Source: Sulfurovum sp.
GTDB taxonomy: Bacteria; Campylobacterota; Campylobacteria; Campylobacterales; Sulfurovaceae
DNA length: 5,780 nt
Direction of reading: 5' to 3'
Assembly (NCBI GenBank): GCA_024763575.1
Contig: JANTFF010000061.1
Location: forward strand, 1-5,780
Shown here in pieces: positions 5,296 to 5,780 of the stretch; position 1 is the first letter of the stretch, and every line of letters begins with the position of its first letter. Both the position numbers and the translations under genes were made by a program. The notes under the pieces were generated by a model. The model was not told the origin of the DNA. It saw only the letters and a program-made list of their open reading frames with translations, and searched no databases.

Positions 5296-5780
5296 TATGC
5301 ATTTACACGAGCATTTCGCTCAACTTCTTGTTCTTTATAAAGCTTTGCACACCCAATAGAGAGTTCTCTAACCTTCAAAATATAATTCTGTCTTTGTGCT
5401 TGTGAGATAGCCTTACGAGCATCCAAAACATTAAACGCATGACTAGCTACCATACATTGGTCATAAGCAGGAAGAGGTAATCCCTCATCTAAACATAATT
5501 TACACTCAGCAGAAGCGTCATCAAAATCTTTTAATAATTTCTCTACATTAGCCACTTCAAAATGGTATTTGGAAAACTCATATTCACTCTCTTTATGTAC
5601 ATCAGCATAAGTAGTTATATTATCACCTTGTCTATTCCAAACAATATCAAATACACTCTCTACACCTTGTAGATACATAGCAAGTCTCTCTGTACCATAA
5701 GTAATCTCAACAGCCACAGGGTCACAAGAGATACCTCCAACTTGTTGAAAATATGTAAATTGAGTAACCTCCATACCATC
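5295..5780 (-). CDS. glyQ: Glycyl-tRNA synthetase alpha subunit, C-terminal part (5' end outside window)
   Basis: This is the last ~161 residues of GlyQ, the catalytic subunit of the bacterial alpha2beta2 class II glycyl-tRNA synthetase that charges tRNA-Gly in the cytosol. The frame stays open to the right edge. The codons before the first visible Met read Asp-Gly, matching the internal [16 protein letters not shown] segment, so that Met is not the start and about 130 residues are missing. Other diagnostic stretches are [14 protein letters not shown] (the motif 3 region with its ATP-binding Arg), [36 protein letters not shown] and [16 protein letters not shown]. The gene ends at TAA 5295-5297, overlapping the Nif3-like ATG by one base. 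It enters as the first visible gene of the block, whose promoter must lie outside the window. The beta subunit gene glyS is not here, and in this phylum it is often unlinked. Confidence 0.96.
   Translation of the reverse strand, partial: DGMEVTQFTYFQQVGGISCDPVAVEITYGTERLAMYLQGVESVFDIVWNRQGDNITTYADVHKESEYEFSKYHFEVANVEKLLKDFDDASAECKLCLDEGLPLPAYDQCMVASHAFNVLDARKAISQAQRQNYILKVRELSIGCAKLYKEQEVERNARVNA

Noticed and set aside
5310..5325. Small hairpin GAGC–GAAAT–GCTC near the glyQ end
   Set aside because: Only four base pairs, inside coding sequence and with no T-run. It cannot be a terminator, and a role in translational coupling to the Nif3-like gene is speculative.
1..5780. Search for tRNA/rRNA genes, insertion sequences, phage genes, toxin–antitoxin pairs or defence systems
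   Set aside because: Essentially all sequence is taken up by conserved housekeeping genes, and no tRNA cloverleaf, terminal inverted repeats or transposase motifs were seen. No gap larger than 64 bases remains to hold an undescribed system.

Overview
The window is AT-rich and densely coded. It looks like chromosome from a Campylobacterota (epsilonproteobacterial) species. The evidence is the run glyQ – Nif3-like – coiled-coil/zinc-ribbon protein – waaA – RluA-type synthase, which as I recall is also the gene order in Helicobacter pylori (HP0960 to HP0956) and Campylobacter jejuni (Cj0704 to Cj0708). The truncated PAS protein at the left edge resembles the small energy-taxis PAS proteins of this phylum. 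The proteins read more like a free-living Sulfurimonas/Sulfurovum/Arcobacter-type organism than a host-adapted one, but I cannot resolve the genus.

Layout. The + strand at 3-371 carries the C-terminal part of a PAS-domain protein. It converges on a minus-strand pair: trmL (tRNA wobble 2'-O-methyltransferase, GTG start), followed by a 45-codon membrane microprotein (379-516) whose start overlaps the trmL stop as ATGA. A 64-base divergent spacer separates trmL from an M48-family zinc metallopeptidase lipoprotein on the + strand (1075-1857). That gene runs tail-to-tail, with no spacer, into a five-gene minus-strand block covering the rest of the window. In transcription order the block is glyQ (entering from the right edge, N-terminus missing), a Nif3/DUF34 dinuclear-metal protein, an HP0958/FlgZ-like coiled-coil zinc-ribbon protein (TTG start), waaA (Kdo transferase, TTG start) and an RluA-family pseudouridine synthase.

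How the genes fit together. The block mixes translation (glyQ, RluA-type synthase), lipid A/LPS core assembly (waaA) and a protein whose H. pylori relative supports sigma-54 and flagellin expression. Adjacent genes overlap or lie 1-13 bases apart, except for a 58-base gap before the FlgZ-like gene where a second promoter could sit. On the other side, trmL modifies tRNA and the M48 lipoprotein probably does envelope proteolysis or quality control.

No mobile element, CRISPR array, rRNA or tRNA gene, prophage or defence island was seen. The window is mostly conserved housekeeping. The items most worth a second look are the trmL-coupled microprotein, the cluster of non-ATG starts, the variant SPOUT motif in TrmL and the FlgZ-like gene in its conserved setting.
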